Shown piece by piece: positions 36,457 to 46,400 of a stretch of DNA of 64,000 nt. The stretch is from NCBI RefSeq assembly GCF_015207285.1, contig NZ_JADEXD010000006.1:1-64000 (forward strand), given 5' to 3'. A model generated the notes under the pieces. The model did not search any database and was not told where the DNA came from. It was given only the letters and a program-made list of their open reading frames with translations. The stretch is from Tychonema sp. LEGE 07203. GTDB lineage: Bacteria; Cyanobacteriota; Cyanobacteriia; Cyanobacteriales; Microcoleaceae. Position numbers and translations under genes: made by a program. The number at the start of each line of letters is the position of its first letter. Positions within the stretch are counted from its first letter, which is position 1.

Positions 36457-36666
36457 CTCTCAAAAAAAACCTTGAAACCCGAAAAAAAAGCCCTTGGCAA
36501 GTCTGGATTTGTTCCGGTTAGGGCAAAGTGGATAATTGAACGGTCAAATGCTTGGATGGAAAGATGCAAAATCCTCCTTAAGAACTTCGAGAGAACTTTA
36601 GTTAATGCAAGTGCCAAGATAAATGTTTGTTTTATTAGGCTGATGGTTAAAAGGCTTGCAGCTTAA
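36452..36666 (+). pseudogene. IS5-like transposase, 3' fragment
   Basis: The frame gives ELSKKTLKPEKKALGKSGFV, then AKWIIERSNAWMERCKILLK with the catalytic-type Glu, then ASAKINVCFIRLMVKRLAA and a stop. It is the C-terminal continuation of the fragment at 33905-34130. The right inverted repeat of the element follows at once (36668-36688). An open frame runs back to 36301 inside the IS1634-type end but that part is not transposase. Confidence 0.8.
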
Positions 36667-36667
36667 A

Positions 36668-36688
36668 AGATGTCAAATGGGTTCTATA
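36668..36688. mobile_element. Right inverted repeat of the IS5-like element
   Basis: AGATGTCAAATGGGTTCTAT lies 1-2 bp past the transposase stop. It is identical to the right ends of MITE A and MITE B except for one base in MITE A, so it identifies this IS as the likely parent family. Confidence 0.8.
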
Positions 36689-36914
36689 GTTGGTCTCGAG
36701 CGAGACGCTCGCACCGATCTCATTCAAATATATTATTCTGATGCAACCGTCGATGATATGAAAGTGAAAATGGGATGCTCCCCATTTTTGTCTCTCTGCC
36801 AACAGTGGAATTGCCCACAATCAAATTCTGTCGCTTTCTTTGGGGGCGGTTTGATGTAGATTGCTAGTCTGAATGGTAAATTTTTGATCGAACCCGCCCC
36901 TAGGAGTATTGTAG

Positions 36915-38063
36915 TTACTTTACCGGAACTGCTGAGCGGAATCCGCAATCAGTGATGCCCAGAATATCCAGATATTTTTGAGCAGTACCTTCCAGGTTGA
37001 ATTGGGCAAGCCAAGCTGGATCGGCTGGCTTTGTTTGACCGGACAATACTTTTAAAATTGCTTGCGCGAGCGCTTCGCTGTCGCCTACTGGTACTAGCTC
37101 GCCGTACTTGCCTCGGTCTAAGATTTCATAGGGGCCGCTCGGGCAATTTGTAGAAACAATTGGGGTTCCCAAAGTCATTGCTTCTCCCAGTACAACCGAC
37201 CGACCTTCCCAAGCTGAAGACAAGACAAATACTGCCGACCGTGCCATGTATGCAAAAGGATTTTTTACAAAACCCGGCATTTTCACGTCATTTTCCAAAC
37301 CCAATTCGCTAATTAGAGATTCCAGTCGAGACCGTTCCGATCCTTCGCCTAAAATCAGCAACCGGGTCGATCGCGCTTGTCTTACTTTAGCAAAAGCATT
37401 AATTAAGCTAGGAAAATCTTTTTGTTTTTCTAATCTCCCCACTCCCAGAATTACTGGCAATTCTGGGGGATTGAACCAGGGGTGGTCTACAGGCTCTTTA
37501 CTTTTTTCTATGACTCGTTCTGTCTCTATTGGGTTGCTAATTACTTGAATTCGATCTGCTGGTAAGCCAGTTCGAGCAGCTATGTCTTCAGCTACTCCTT
37601 GAGATACTGCTAGTATGCCGTCGGCCCTAGGGTATAAAAGTCGCGCTATCGCGGGCGACCAATATTTAAAGCTTAAGGGAGAGTTACTTCCCGCTTCCTG
37701 AGAAAGATGCGTGTGGTCTGATACCACAATCCGTGTTGGTGTACCCGAAAAATGCTTGGCCAATATTGCTATTTCGTTTGCATAATGATTGGCTGACATT
37801 AAAGCTGTGGGTTGTTCCTGTCGCAGGTAACGCGCTAATTTAGGAACTCTTGTTAATATCTTTTCAGCTTCTAGGTTGATAATCCGAACGGATGGGGGAA
37901 AGTCCCACAGGAAAAGAGCTCCGGGAAAGTTAAGTACCAAATCTACCTTGACACCGCGAGCTACAAAATTGCGGGTTAAGTTCAACATTACCTGCTCTAT
38001 ACCCCCATTGAACAGGCAATGCAGATAAATAGCAATGTGCGCTGGCTTTTTGAGTGTACCCAT
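36915..38063 (-). CDS. Family 4 glycosyltransferase
   Basis: A 382-residue GT-B enzyme. HIAIYLHCLFNGGIEQVMLN at the N-terminus (glycine loop), PVILGVGRLEKQKDFPSLIN in the donor domain, and SAWEGRSVVLGEAMTLGTPI as the E-x7-E block, ending with STNCPSGPYEIL, which is typical of GT4 enzymes related to N-acetylgalactosamine transferases. It sits between the transposon block and a truncated GT2 copy, and so is separated from the other glycosyltransferases by rearrangement. Confidence 0.92.
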   Translation of the reverse strand: MGTLKKPAHIAIYLHCLFNGGIEQVMLNLTRNFVARGVKVDLVLNFPGALFLWDFPPSVRIINLEAEKILTRVPKLARYLRQEQPTALMSANHYANEIAILAKHFSGTPTRIVVSDHTHLSQEAGSNSPLSFKYWSPAIARLLYPRADGILAVSQGVAEDIAARTGLPADRIQVISNPIETERVIEKSKEPVDHPWFNPPELPVILGVGRLEKQKDFPSLINAFAKVRQARSTRLLILGEGSERSRLESLISELGLENDVKMPGFVKNPFAYMARSAVFVLSSAWEGRSVVLGEAMTLGTPIVSTNCPSGPYEILDRGKYGELVPVGDSEALAQAILKVLSGQTKPADPAWLAQFNLEGTAQKYLDILGITDCGFRSAVPVK

Positions 38064-38631
38064 TGAATTATTTTTTGAGTTTGAGTAGTGTTTTTCGATC
38101 GAAATTGCTCCTGCAAGCTGTGGCTGCGGGGAATTTCTCGTGCGGCAGCAGACTGCTGCTAATTCTGGTTGGGCTGCGAATTATGGCTCTCCTGGCTATC
38201 GGGATTTGGGCGATTCGATTGCCAAAATTCTGTGCTGTAAAATACAGTTTGCACGACAGAGCCAAGAGAGCCGATCGATCGGGCTAACTCTAGGCTACCG
38301 TCTGTTGAGCCGGAATCGACGTAGACAACGCGGGAAACTTGGTCTGTGGCCGAGACTAGGCACTGGCGGAGGCGCTGCCCTTCATTTCCTCCGATCGCTA
38401 CCAATCCAACTTGTTTCAAGTCTTACCTCTTCTATTCAACGACTGAACAGTTATTTTAATATTGTAGTGACACTCAAGGTAAGTTCACAATATCTTTATA
38501 TGGTAAATTCGGCGTTGCTGATTTACGGTATTAATCAACTTTTATTGTAAGTTATAAAACTCATCATACTTGGCTTATAGTAATTTGGAAATCTTTAATT
38601 CATACCTGTATTCAGCAACAGAAATTATTGT
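38064..38631. other. Rearranged intergenic region with truncated GT2 copy
   Basis: Contains the duplicated 5' end of the GT2 gene (38271-38500) followed by unrelated sequence. Bases 38501-38631 show no gene or repeat. Confidence 0.6.
38270..38419 (-). pseudogene. Truncated GT2 copy (first 50 codons)
   Basis: The frame starts at the equivalent TTG with the same GAGG leader and gives KQVGLVAIGGNEGQRLRQCL, then VYVDSGSTDGSLELARSIG, about 85% identical to the protein at 32491-33504. Homology stops after residue 50; the open frame runs on to 38159 in unrelated residues. The leader (to about 38500) is also copied. Confidence 0.88.
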
Positions 38632-39147
38632 TCAGACTTCCTGGTTTGTTTTTTCGATTATTTTTGCCGGTATTCCCACAGCAGTTGCACCGGGTGGCAC
38701 GTCACAAATCACCACAGCATTGGCACCAATCAAAGCATGATCGCCGATCGTTACGGAGCGAATAATTTTAGCTCCTGCACCGATATCGACGTGACCGCCG
38801 ATTTTGACATCAGCAACAATTGTCACCTGCTGAAAAATCAGACAGTTAGGGCCAATGGAAGCACTGGGATGAATGACAACGCCATTAGGATGAGTCAGCA
38901 GCAGTCCTCCTTGTATTTGGCAGTTCAAAGGGATGTCTGTGGCAGTGACAACGCTCCAAAATCGATACTGGATCACGTTCCAACGGCATAAAATATATCC
39001 TGCAATTCCACCGTGCTGCTGCCACTTTTGATAGTTTCGGATAGATTTGAGCAGTTGGCGACTGGGTTCCCACCACTTGCTAAGTTTTTCGCGGCTCCAG
39101 TCTGGTTCTGTAGCAGAAATGATTGGCTTAGTGATTGACTCAACCAT
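38632..39147 (-). CDS. Serine O-acetyltransferase-like hexapeptide acetyltransferase
   Basis: A 171-residue left-handed beta-helix protein. Hexapeptide repeats run from LLTHPNGVVIHPSASIGPNC to the C-terminal GVNA-type end (IGANAVVICDVPPGATAVGIPAKII). The His-containing GVVIHPSA resembles the CysE active-site region, but in sugar clusters such CysE-like proteins usually acetylate sugars. The ATG at 39147 is preferred; the in-frame codon at 39249 adds 34 residues with no family features. A second member of the family is encoded 195 bp upstream. Confidence 0.82.
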   Translation of the reverse strand: MVESITKPIISATEPDWSREKLSKWWEPSRQLLKSIRNYQKWQQHGGIAGYILCRWNVIQYRFWSVVTATDIPLNCQIQGGLLLTHPNGVVIHPSASIGPNCLIFQQVTIVADVKIGGHVDIGAGAKIIRSVTIGDHALIGANAVVICDVPPGATAVGIPAKIIEKTNQEV

Positions 39148-39341
39148 TGTTTGTGCAGTGTTTTGATGATGTAGACAATTGTGCGTATTTGTGCAGTTTA
39201 CCTTAGGATTACTCTCTAACCTGAGTATGGAGATTGCTTGAATCTTCACACAGTTAACTTGCTTGAGAGAACAGAGAAAGTTAAACCGGATCTCTCTGTT
39301 TGTTTTAACACAAAAGCGGGGACACTTTCCGATAAAATGAT

Positions 39342-39923
39342 TTAAGGATTGTTTTCGGCAGGGCGGGATTTTATAATTTTGGCGGGAATGCCAACGGCAG
39401 TTTGACCGGACGGAATATCTGATAAAACTACAGCATTAGCACCGATATTTACGTCGTCTCCCAAGTTGACTTTTCCGAGGATTTTTGCACCAGCGCCGAC
39501 GTTAACCCGATCGCCCAATTGAGGGGATTCTAGCGGTTTGTCCAAATAGCGGTTTCCCAAGGTTACACCTTGGCGGATAATGCAGTCGTCACCGATCGTA
39601 CAATATCCGTGAATAATAATAGCGTTTTGATGTTCAATCACCACGCGACGACCGAGCTTGACAGTGTAAGGCAAGTCTATCCCGTAACTGTTGCGGACTT
39701 TTCGGTAGAGCGATCGATAAATAATGCTCAAAGGAGCTCGAAGTAATTTCGGTTCTACCTGCATTCTCCAGACACCAAAACGCTGCACTGCTACGGCGCG
39801 AAATCCCGGTTTTGTCCAATCTCGACCGTGAGCAATCCAGTCTTCTTTAATTTGCTGCCATAGTCCCATGCCGCGGGTTTCTACTTGATTTTCAGTGCCG
39901 CTCAACTTTTGCTCAGTTACCAT
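39342..39923 (-). CDS. Serine O-acetyltransferase-like hexapeptide acetyltransferase
   Basis: A 193-residue hexapeptide acetyltransferase. NSYGIDLPYTVKLGRRVVIE leads into HQNAIIIHGYCTIGDDCIIR, QGVTLGNRYLDKP and the C-terminal VNIGANAVVLSDIPSGQTAV. The longer N-terminal helical part (residues 1-75) and the QGVTLGNR motif are typical of colanic-acid/EPS-type CysE-like acetyltransferases. Donor would be acetyl-CoA; the acceptor is probably a sugar given the setting. It is co-directional with the GT2 gene 195 bp upstream. Confidence 0.87.
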   Translation of the reverse strand: MVTEQKLSGTENQVETRGMGLWQQIKEDWIAHGRDWTKPGFRAVAVQRFGVWRMQVEPKLLRAPLSIIYRSLYRKVRNSYGIDLPYTVKLGRRVVIEHQNAIIIHGYCTIGDDCIIRQGVTLGNRYLDKPLESPQLGDRVNVGAGAKILGKVNLGDDVNIGANAVVLSDIPSGQTAVGIPAKIIKSRPAENNP

Positions 39924-40118
39924 AAGCTCTAATTCACGCTAGTTTTTGTTTGCTCTATTGCTAGATGCCCACGATATTAATGGGTCTATCAGGTTTTTGA
40001 GGAAGGATCGATCCGGTTCGATCGATCGAGAATACTAATTTATCGGCTGCATCATAAAATATTTTGCTTGCCTAGGTTAACCTGGTTTAGTTGGCTTTGA
40101 CGGATTTACCCACTCGCT

Positions 40119-41129
40119 TTAAAAGTTTTTGGATTTTTCAATCTTACCCCCCTTAAAAAACACACTATTTAATACAAAATCCCTGAGTAATTGTGGTGGA
40201 TCGCCATCGGGTTTGCCTTGAAGTACGCGGCGCACCCTCCAGGCTGCAAAACCCGAAGCCCAGGATACATCAGTTAATGCTGTGTAAACCAAGCCGTAGT
40301 TTTTGATAAAGTACCTGCGCCGGGAATCAAACCAATACTGTGGCAGTCGCTTAGGGGGCTTTTTGGTGTCAGTGACACCTGAGCTTTGACCTACTAAGTG
40401 AACAACGCGACTTTCGGGTACGTACCAGCAACTCCAGCCAGCTTTGTTCGCTTGCAGGCAAAAGTCCATTTCTTCGCAGTACATGAAATAAACTTCATCC
40501 ATCAAGCCAATTTTTTCAAATACTTCGCGACGGACGATCATGCTGGCTCCAGCTACCCAATCAGTTTGACAGGTTTCTTGGGAAATGGGAGGCGCTGCGA
40601 CCCAGTGGGCTAATAACTTGGACAGCAAGCCCGTCCGCCAACCAAAATCTAGTTCGGTTAAGATGTTGTGAAACCGAAATGCTGACTGCTGGGGAGTACC
40701 GTCGGGGTCTTCCAAGCGGCTGCCGGCGATGCCTGCTTCGGGGTGGGAGTCCATGAAGTCAACCAGTGCTTTGAGAGCTCCGGGGCGAACTACGGTGTCT
40801 GGGTTGAGCAGCAGGATGTAAGGGGGGGGATTGGTGGATTCAAGGGCGGGACGGATCAGGGCGTTGTTCCCGCAGGCAAATCCGCCGTTGCGCTTTAGGG
40901 GAACGAAGGAGGCCCATTCGCTCCAGCCGAATGCGGCTATGGCGGCTGGTATTTCTTCGGTAGAGTTGTCGCCTGAAGCATTGTCGCCAACTACAACCCG
41001 CGTACCGGGGAGGGATTGCACTTCGCTAACTAGAGAGTGCAAGCAGTCTATTGTCAAACTAGAGGTTCGGTAGTTAACAATGACAACCAGCAGTGGATAG
41101 GGGTGATTTGGCTCGCTGGCATTGGACAT
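40119..41129 (-). CDS. Family 2 glycosyltransferase, rhamnosyltransferase-like
   Basis: A 336-residue GT-A enzyme. PLLVVIVNYRTSSLTIDCLH, VVVGDNASGDNSTEEIPAAI and YILLLNPDTVVRPGALKALV (NPD motif) match WbbL/rhamnosyltransferase-like GT2 proteins, as does DWVAGASMIVRREVFEKIGL followed by DEVYFMYCEEMDFCLQANKA. No membrane anchor. It is the most upstream gene of the minus-strand polysaccharide run, with its start 143 bp from the convergent end of the deacetylase gene region. Confidence 0.9.
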   Translation of the reverse strand: MSNASEPNHPYPLLVVIVNYRTSSLTIDCLHSLVSEVQSLPGTRVVVGDNASGDNSTEEIPAAIAAFGWSEWASFVPLKRNGGFACGNNALIRPALESTNPPPYILLLNPDTVVRPGALKALVDFMDSHPEAGIAGSRLEDPDGTPQQSAFRFHNILTELDFGWRTGLLSKLLAHWVAAPPISQETCQTDWVAGASMIVRREVFEKIGLMDEVYFMYCEEMDFCLQANKAGWSCWYVPESRVVHLVGQSSGVTDTKKPPKRLPQYWFDSRRRYFIKNYGLVYTALTDVSWASGFAAWRVRRVLQGKPDGDPPQLLRDFVLNSVFFKGGKIEKSKNF

Positions 41130-41271
41130 AGGTGCAGTTTTTGGTTTAACAACTTTTTAGCTCAAGTTGTACCCATCTGGCAAGCTGGAGCTATAACTAA
41201 TAGTATTTTTATTTGTTTCGGTGAGGGAGACTGTTTTTTGTGCCATATTTCCGAAGTCTCGCCGCTCTGCA

Positions 41272-42189
41272 TCACAGTCGATATTGCCTGTAAACCTGAC
41301 TTGCCGATCGGTGCAGCAGCGAATGTCGGTAAACTAACCCTTTCATGTCATCGGAATAGCCACCGCCAATGACGCAGGCAACGGGATAGCCACCAGCTAA
41401 ACAAGTAGATAAAACTTGCATTTCGCGGCGAAATAACCCGGTATCAGTTAAAGCCAATTTTCCCAGTTTGTCAGCCTGGTGAGGGTCTACTCCGGCATCG
41501 TACAATACTAAATCTGGCTTGACATCGGAGAGCAAATCTGGTAAGTGTTTAGCCAAAGTTTGTAAATATTCGTCGTCCTCCATGCCGACGGGCAAAGCTA
41601 TATCTAAATCGCCCTTTTGTTTGACACTGGGAAAATTAACTTCGCAGTGCATCGAAAAAGTAAAAACACTGCTGTCATTTTGGAAAATTGTAGCGGTTCC
41701 GTCTCCTTGGTGCACGTCTAAATCGACAATTAAAACTTGGCGAACTAAACCCATTTTTTGGAGGACGCGGGAGGCGATCGCCAAATCATTAAAAATACAA
41801 AAACCCGATCCGTAATTGGGGAAAGCGTGATGAGTTCCACCTGCAGTATTGCAAGCCAAACCGCATTCTAAAGCAAGCTTAGCAGTTAGGATTGTCCCGG
41901 AGGATGCGATACAAGTGCGGTTGACAAGGGCCGGACTCCAAGGCAAACCAATTCGCCGCTGAGCTTTGGCATCCAGTGTTCCGTTGCAGTAAGCTTGAAT
42001 GTAATCGCGATCGTGGACTAGCTGAATCCATTCTGACCCTAAAAGTTCCGGAGCGTGAAATTGCGATCGATCTGCTACCCCGTCCGCGAGCAGCATTTCG
42101 TAAAGCAGCCCAAACTTTGCCATCGGGAAGCGGTGACCGGGCGGCAGGGGTGCAACATAATCTTCGTGGTAGATAATTGGTAAATCCAT
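41272..42189 (-). CDS. Histone deacetylase family amidohydrolase
   Basis: A 305-residue zinc-dependent deacetylase-fold protein (class II HDAC/AcuC/acetylpolyamine amidohydrolase group). GGTHHAFPNYGSGFCIFNDL holds the catalytic His pair, VLIVDLDVHQGDGTATIF holds the zinc-binding Asp and His, LVLYDAGVDPHQADKLG the second zinc Asp, and VIGGGYSDD the GGGY loop. The ATG at 42189 is used; an upstream in-frame codon at 42234 lacks support. Substrate may be an acetylated polyamine, protein or sugar. It is transcribed in the same direction as the acetyltransferase/glycosyltransferase cluster, so a sugar-related role is possible but unproven. Confidence 0.92.
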   Translation of the reverse strand: MDLPIIYHEDYVAPLPPGHRFPMAKFGLLYEMLLADGVADRSQFHAPELLGSEWIQLVHDRDYIQAYCNGTLDAKAQRRIGLPWSPALVNRTCIASSGTILTAKLALECGLACNTAGGTHHAFPNYGSGFCIFNDLAIASRVLQKMGLVRQVLIVDLDVHQGDGTATIFQNDSSVFTFSMHCEVNFPSVKQKGDLDIALPVGMEDDEYLQTLAKHLPDLLSDVKPDLVLYDAGVDPHQADKLGKLALTDTGLFRREMQVLSTCLAGGYPVACVIGGGYSDDMKGLVYRHSLLHRSASQVYRQYRL

Positions 42190-42409
42190 GAAGATAATTG
42201 TAGAACGAATGAATCGCCAACAGACATCTCCCATAATTCTTGTAAAGCAGGATCGCGATCGGGCTGTTTACAGAATTTTGAGGATTCGTCTAATAAACTT
42301 CTGCAATTCTCGCTTCGCAGGCTAGCTTGAGGACTCTTTACAGGCTTGGCTGGAGATGTCTAATTAAAAGCCTGCAATCTCAAATTTAAATTCGCTGGAG
42401 AACCTGTAT

Positions 42410-42916
42410 ATGCAACTAAAAACTGTCTGGGAGTCTGGCAGCAACAATCCCGAAAATGCTGAGAACTTCGATAATATCGCTCAGTGGTGGAAAAACCTCA
42501 ACGGCAAAGAAATTAGCTGGGTTGAGCGACTGATTCCGCAAATCGGCGGTATGAGCGAAATTCACTGGCAACCCCAGCGTTTTGACGTAACATTTGTGAT
42601 AGTCAATCCCGAAATTCGCGAGGATACTCTTTATTGGTACAAGCCCGATTCTCCTGTCAAACGCAACACCACAGTTCAGAAACTAGAACTAGACAACCTG
42701 CAACAGCAATTGTACCTCTATCCTCAGTTGGAATCAGAAGTGGTAATTCGCATCGGATTTCCCGAAGCTAAATATCAAACACTTGAATTAAACAATCCAG
42801 AATTTGCGTTGAGCGAAGATAATATATTGCTGCTGTGGGAGGCTGAGCAAGAACTTGAAATTAAAATCTCCCTCAGCAATGAAAATCTTGCTAAACTTAA
42901 GGAATTGCTGGCATAG
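42410..42916 (+). CDS. Hypothetical protein
   Basis: A 168-residue acidic soluble protein of unrecognised family. It has several Trp residues (WWKNLNGKEISWVERL, TLYWYKPDSP) and regular beta-strand patterning, with a helical C-terminus (ISLSNENLAKLKELLA). There is no signal peptide or membrane span. It is divergent from the deacetylase gene and has no close downstream partner. Function unknown. Confidence 0.7.
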   Translation: MQLKTVWESGSNNPENAENFDNIAQWWKNLNGKEISWVERLIPQIGGMSEIHWQPQRFDVTFVIVNPEIREDTLYWYKPDSPVKRNTTVQKLELDNLQQQLYLYPQLESEVVIRIGFPEAKYQTLELNNPEFALSEDNILLLWEAEQELEIKISLSNENLAKLKELLA

Positions 42917-43482
42917 AAAAGACCGAGAAAAGAGTTGATAGGCTAAGCCTTGGGTGCGGGGGAGTGTGAAACTCTGAAGTTAGCTATAAATATCTTGAGG
43001 CTGGCGCGGGGGTGTGTCGAAACGGGTTTTTTCACCGGAAGACTTCGTTGCAGCCTGGGGCAAGAGCAAAAAAATCGGGTTTTTTTCGGATCGGGGTGCG
43101 TCCAGGTGTGTATTTCTGCTAAAACTTTTTGAAGGTGGCTGCAGAATGTCTAGAAGCTTGGGCGATCCTCCCCGGTTTCTCGGTTCAGGAGTGCCTAAGT
43201 CACGATATTTTTTTCAGACAATTTAGTTTTTTTGCGAATAGTGGGACTTGTTTTTGCAATAAAATATGGCAAAAATGCGGTTGATTTGAGTTGCAAATTT
43301 AAGACAATCGACCAAAAGAACGATCGACTAAAAGCTGGATTATTAGATGGGCGAATATAAAAAAGTAAAAAGTAATCCTCTATTTGCTGAGATTTGATTT
43401 TGCGGTCGAGGATTTTTGTATGACAAAGGTGCTTAATTTATTAAATCATCAATCTCATTGCTGCTAAGAAGCTAACCTCAAA
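42917..43482. other. Intergenic region before hybrid kinase
   Basis: No gene. Contains loose repeats of GCGGGGG.GTGT (42957-42970, 43003-43018) and two G.GTTTTTT stretches (43022-43034, 43076-43090). The kinase promoter is presumably in the last 150 bp. Confidence 0.5.
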
Positions 43483-46400
43483 ATGACTAGAGAAAAAATG
43501 GCGATCGACAAAAAAGATATTCACATTTTAATTATTGACGATCGACCCGACAACCTCCGGTTTCTATCAAAGATATTGACGAAAGAAGGGTATAAAGTTC
43601 AGCGAGCAATTTCGGGAGAAATGGCGGTAAATGCAAACTTTACTGCGCTCCCAGACTTGATTTTACTAGATATAGCCATGCCCAAAATGAACGGCTACGA
43701 AGTCTGCGAACGACTGAAGGCTAACGAAAAAACTCGCGAAATTCCGGTGATTTTTTTGAGCGTTTTTAATGAAACTTTTCAGAAAATCAAAGCTTTTGAA
43801 GTCGGCGGAGTTGACTACATTTCTAAGCCTTTTCAAGTAGAAGAATTTTTACTGCGGATTGAAAGCCAACTGACTATACAACAGCTATCGAAACAGTTAA
43901 AACAGCAGAATGCCGAACTGCAACGAGAGGTAGAATTTCGCAAAATAACAGAACAAGCACTCAGGGAAAGCAAAGCGCAGTTGCAGAAATTGGCGGTTAG
44001 TATACCGGGAGTGATTTATCAATTCATGAAGCAGCTTGATGGAAATTTCAAGTTTGAATATATCAGTTATGCTTGTCGGGATATTTACGAATTAGAGAGC
44101 GAGGATATCTTGAAAAATCCTAATTTGTGCTTCGATCAAAATCATCCTGATGATCGAGAATATTTGGGTGAAAAGATTTGTGAGAGCGCTCGAACTTTAG
44201 AACCTTTTGCTTTTGAATGGCGGATTGTTACGCCGTCGGGGAAACTTAAATGGCTGCAATCTAATTCTCGACCGGAAAAGCGCAATAATGGCGATATTGT
44301 GTGGTATGGCGTAATTTTTGATGTCAGCGATCGCAAGCAAGCAGAAATAGAAACGGCATCAGCTAAATCTGCTTTGGAACGGCAAGTTCAGCGAGAGTTG
44401 CTGATTGCAAAAATAACTCAAGAAATTCGATCGAGCTTGCAGCCGGAAAAAATCTTTCAAACAGCCGCAACTCAAATCGGTCAGGCATTCGGTGTCAATC
44501 GCTGTTTGATTCATACTTACCTTACTACCCCCCAAGTCGATCTTCCTCTGGCGGCCGAGTATCTCGAACCCGAGTGCGAATCAATTCGGAACGTCATCGT
44601 TCCAATTTGGGGCAATCCTCACGTGGTACAAATGATGATCCAAGATCGGGCGATCGCCTCCGACGACGTTTACTCAGAGCCTCTTTTGCAAGCTGTTGAA
44701 TCGATTTGCCGCCTGGTTGGGTTGAAATCGATGCTGGCAATTCGCACTTCTTACCAGGGCAGGGCAAACGGCGCTATTTGTTTGCACCAGTGCGATCGCT
44801 ACCGGGAATGGACAACAGATGAAATCGACTTGTTAGAAGCTGTGGCGGGTCAAGTAGGAATTGCGATCGCTCAAGCTAAACTGATCGATCGAGAAAAAAA
44901 CCGACTCGCGCAGCTCGACCGGCAAAATAAACAGTTGCAAGCAGAAATTCGCACCCGCATCCGCGCCGAGCAAGCTCTGCAAGAATCCGAAGCAGAATTG
45001 CGGGCGATTTTTGCTGCCATGACTGACATAGTTTTGGTGAGAAATGCAGAAGGGCGCTGCATCAAAATCGCCCCGACAGCAGCGGTCAATTTGGTGAAAT
45101 CTCCCGGAGAAATGATTGGCAAAACTGCCCACGAAATCTTGCCGGAACCTGTGGCAGATTTGGTATTAAATACCATCCAACAAGTTCTCAAAACGAAGCA
45201 AAGCATCAATATTGAATATAGCTATACCCTCGGAGATCGCGAAGTTTGGCTCGATGCCAAAATTTCTGTGCTTTCTGCTGAATCAGTGATTATGGTAGCG
45301 CGAGATATTAGCGATCGCAAACTTGCAGAATCTGCACTCCGAGAAAGCCAGCACTTCATTCAGGCGATCGCCGATTCCAATCCCAACCTATTGTACGTTT
45401 ACGATTTAATTGAACAGCGAAATGTTTACTGTAACCGACAAATGGCTGCGATGCTCGGTTACAGCGCCCGAGAAGTACAAGATATGGGTACAGAAATGAT
45501 GTCAACGTTGTTGAACCCCGACGATTGGTCAGACTTTCTTGAAAGCCTCCAAAAAGTGGAGCGAGCCAAAGACGGCGATGTCATTGAATGTCAATACCGC
45601 ATGAAACACAAAAACGGTGAATGGCGGTGGATGCACAGTTGGGATACAGTATTTGTCAGAACAAATGACGGTAAACCCAAACAAATTCTCGGTACGGCTA
45701 ATGACATCACAGACCGCAAATTAGCGGCAGAAAAACTGCTAGCATCGCAGCAAAGAATCTCATTTTTATTGCAGCAAACGCCGATCGCAGTGATCGAGTT
45801 AAACCTGAATTTAGAAATTATCACTTGGAATCCGGCGGCGGAAACTATTTTTGGCTACAGCGAGTTGGAAGCGAAAGGGAGAGTCGCGGCCGATTTGATC
45901 GTACCTGAAAGCTACCGCGAGCAAGGAGCTGAGATTTTCAATCAGGGCTTGAGGGACAAATCCAGCGGCATTTGCGAAAATCTGACCAAAGACGGCAGAA
46001 TTATCCTCTGCGAGTGGTACAATACTCAGCTAATTGACGAAAACGGCAAGGCGATCGGCATCGCTTCAATGGCTGTAGATGTTACCGAACGCCAGCAAGC
46101 ACAAATTGAACTGCAAGAAAGTGCTTTGCGGCAAAGAGCGATCGCCCGGATCATTGAAAGAATGCGCCAGACATTAGATCTCCGAGAAATTTTTGAAGCC
46201 ACAACCCGAGAATTGCGCCAAACCATGAAGTGCGATCGAGTCGCCCTTTACCGTTTCAATCCTGACTGGAGCGGCGAATTTGTAGCCGAATCAGTTGACA
46301 GCAAGTGGGTTTCTTTCATCCAAGCACAGCAGGTCGATTCTAACTTCACTGAAGACGCTTTAGAAAGCGAAAAGTGCCTCGTCCAAAAATTCGATAGCAG

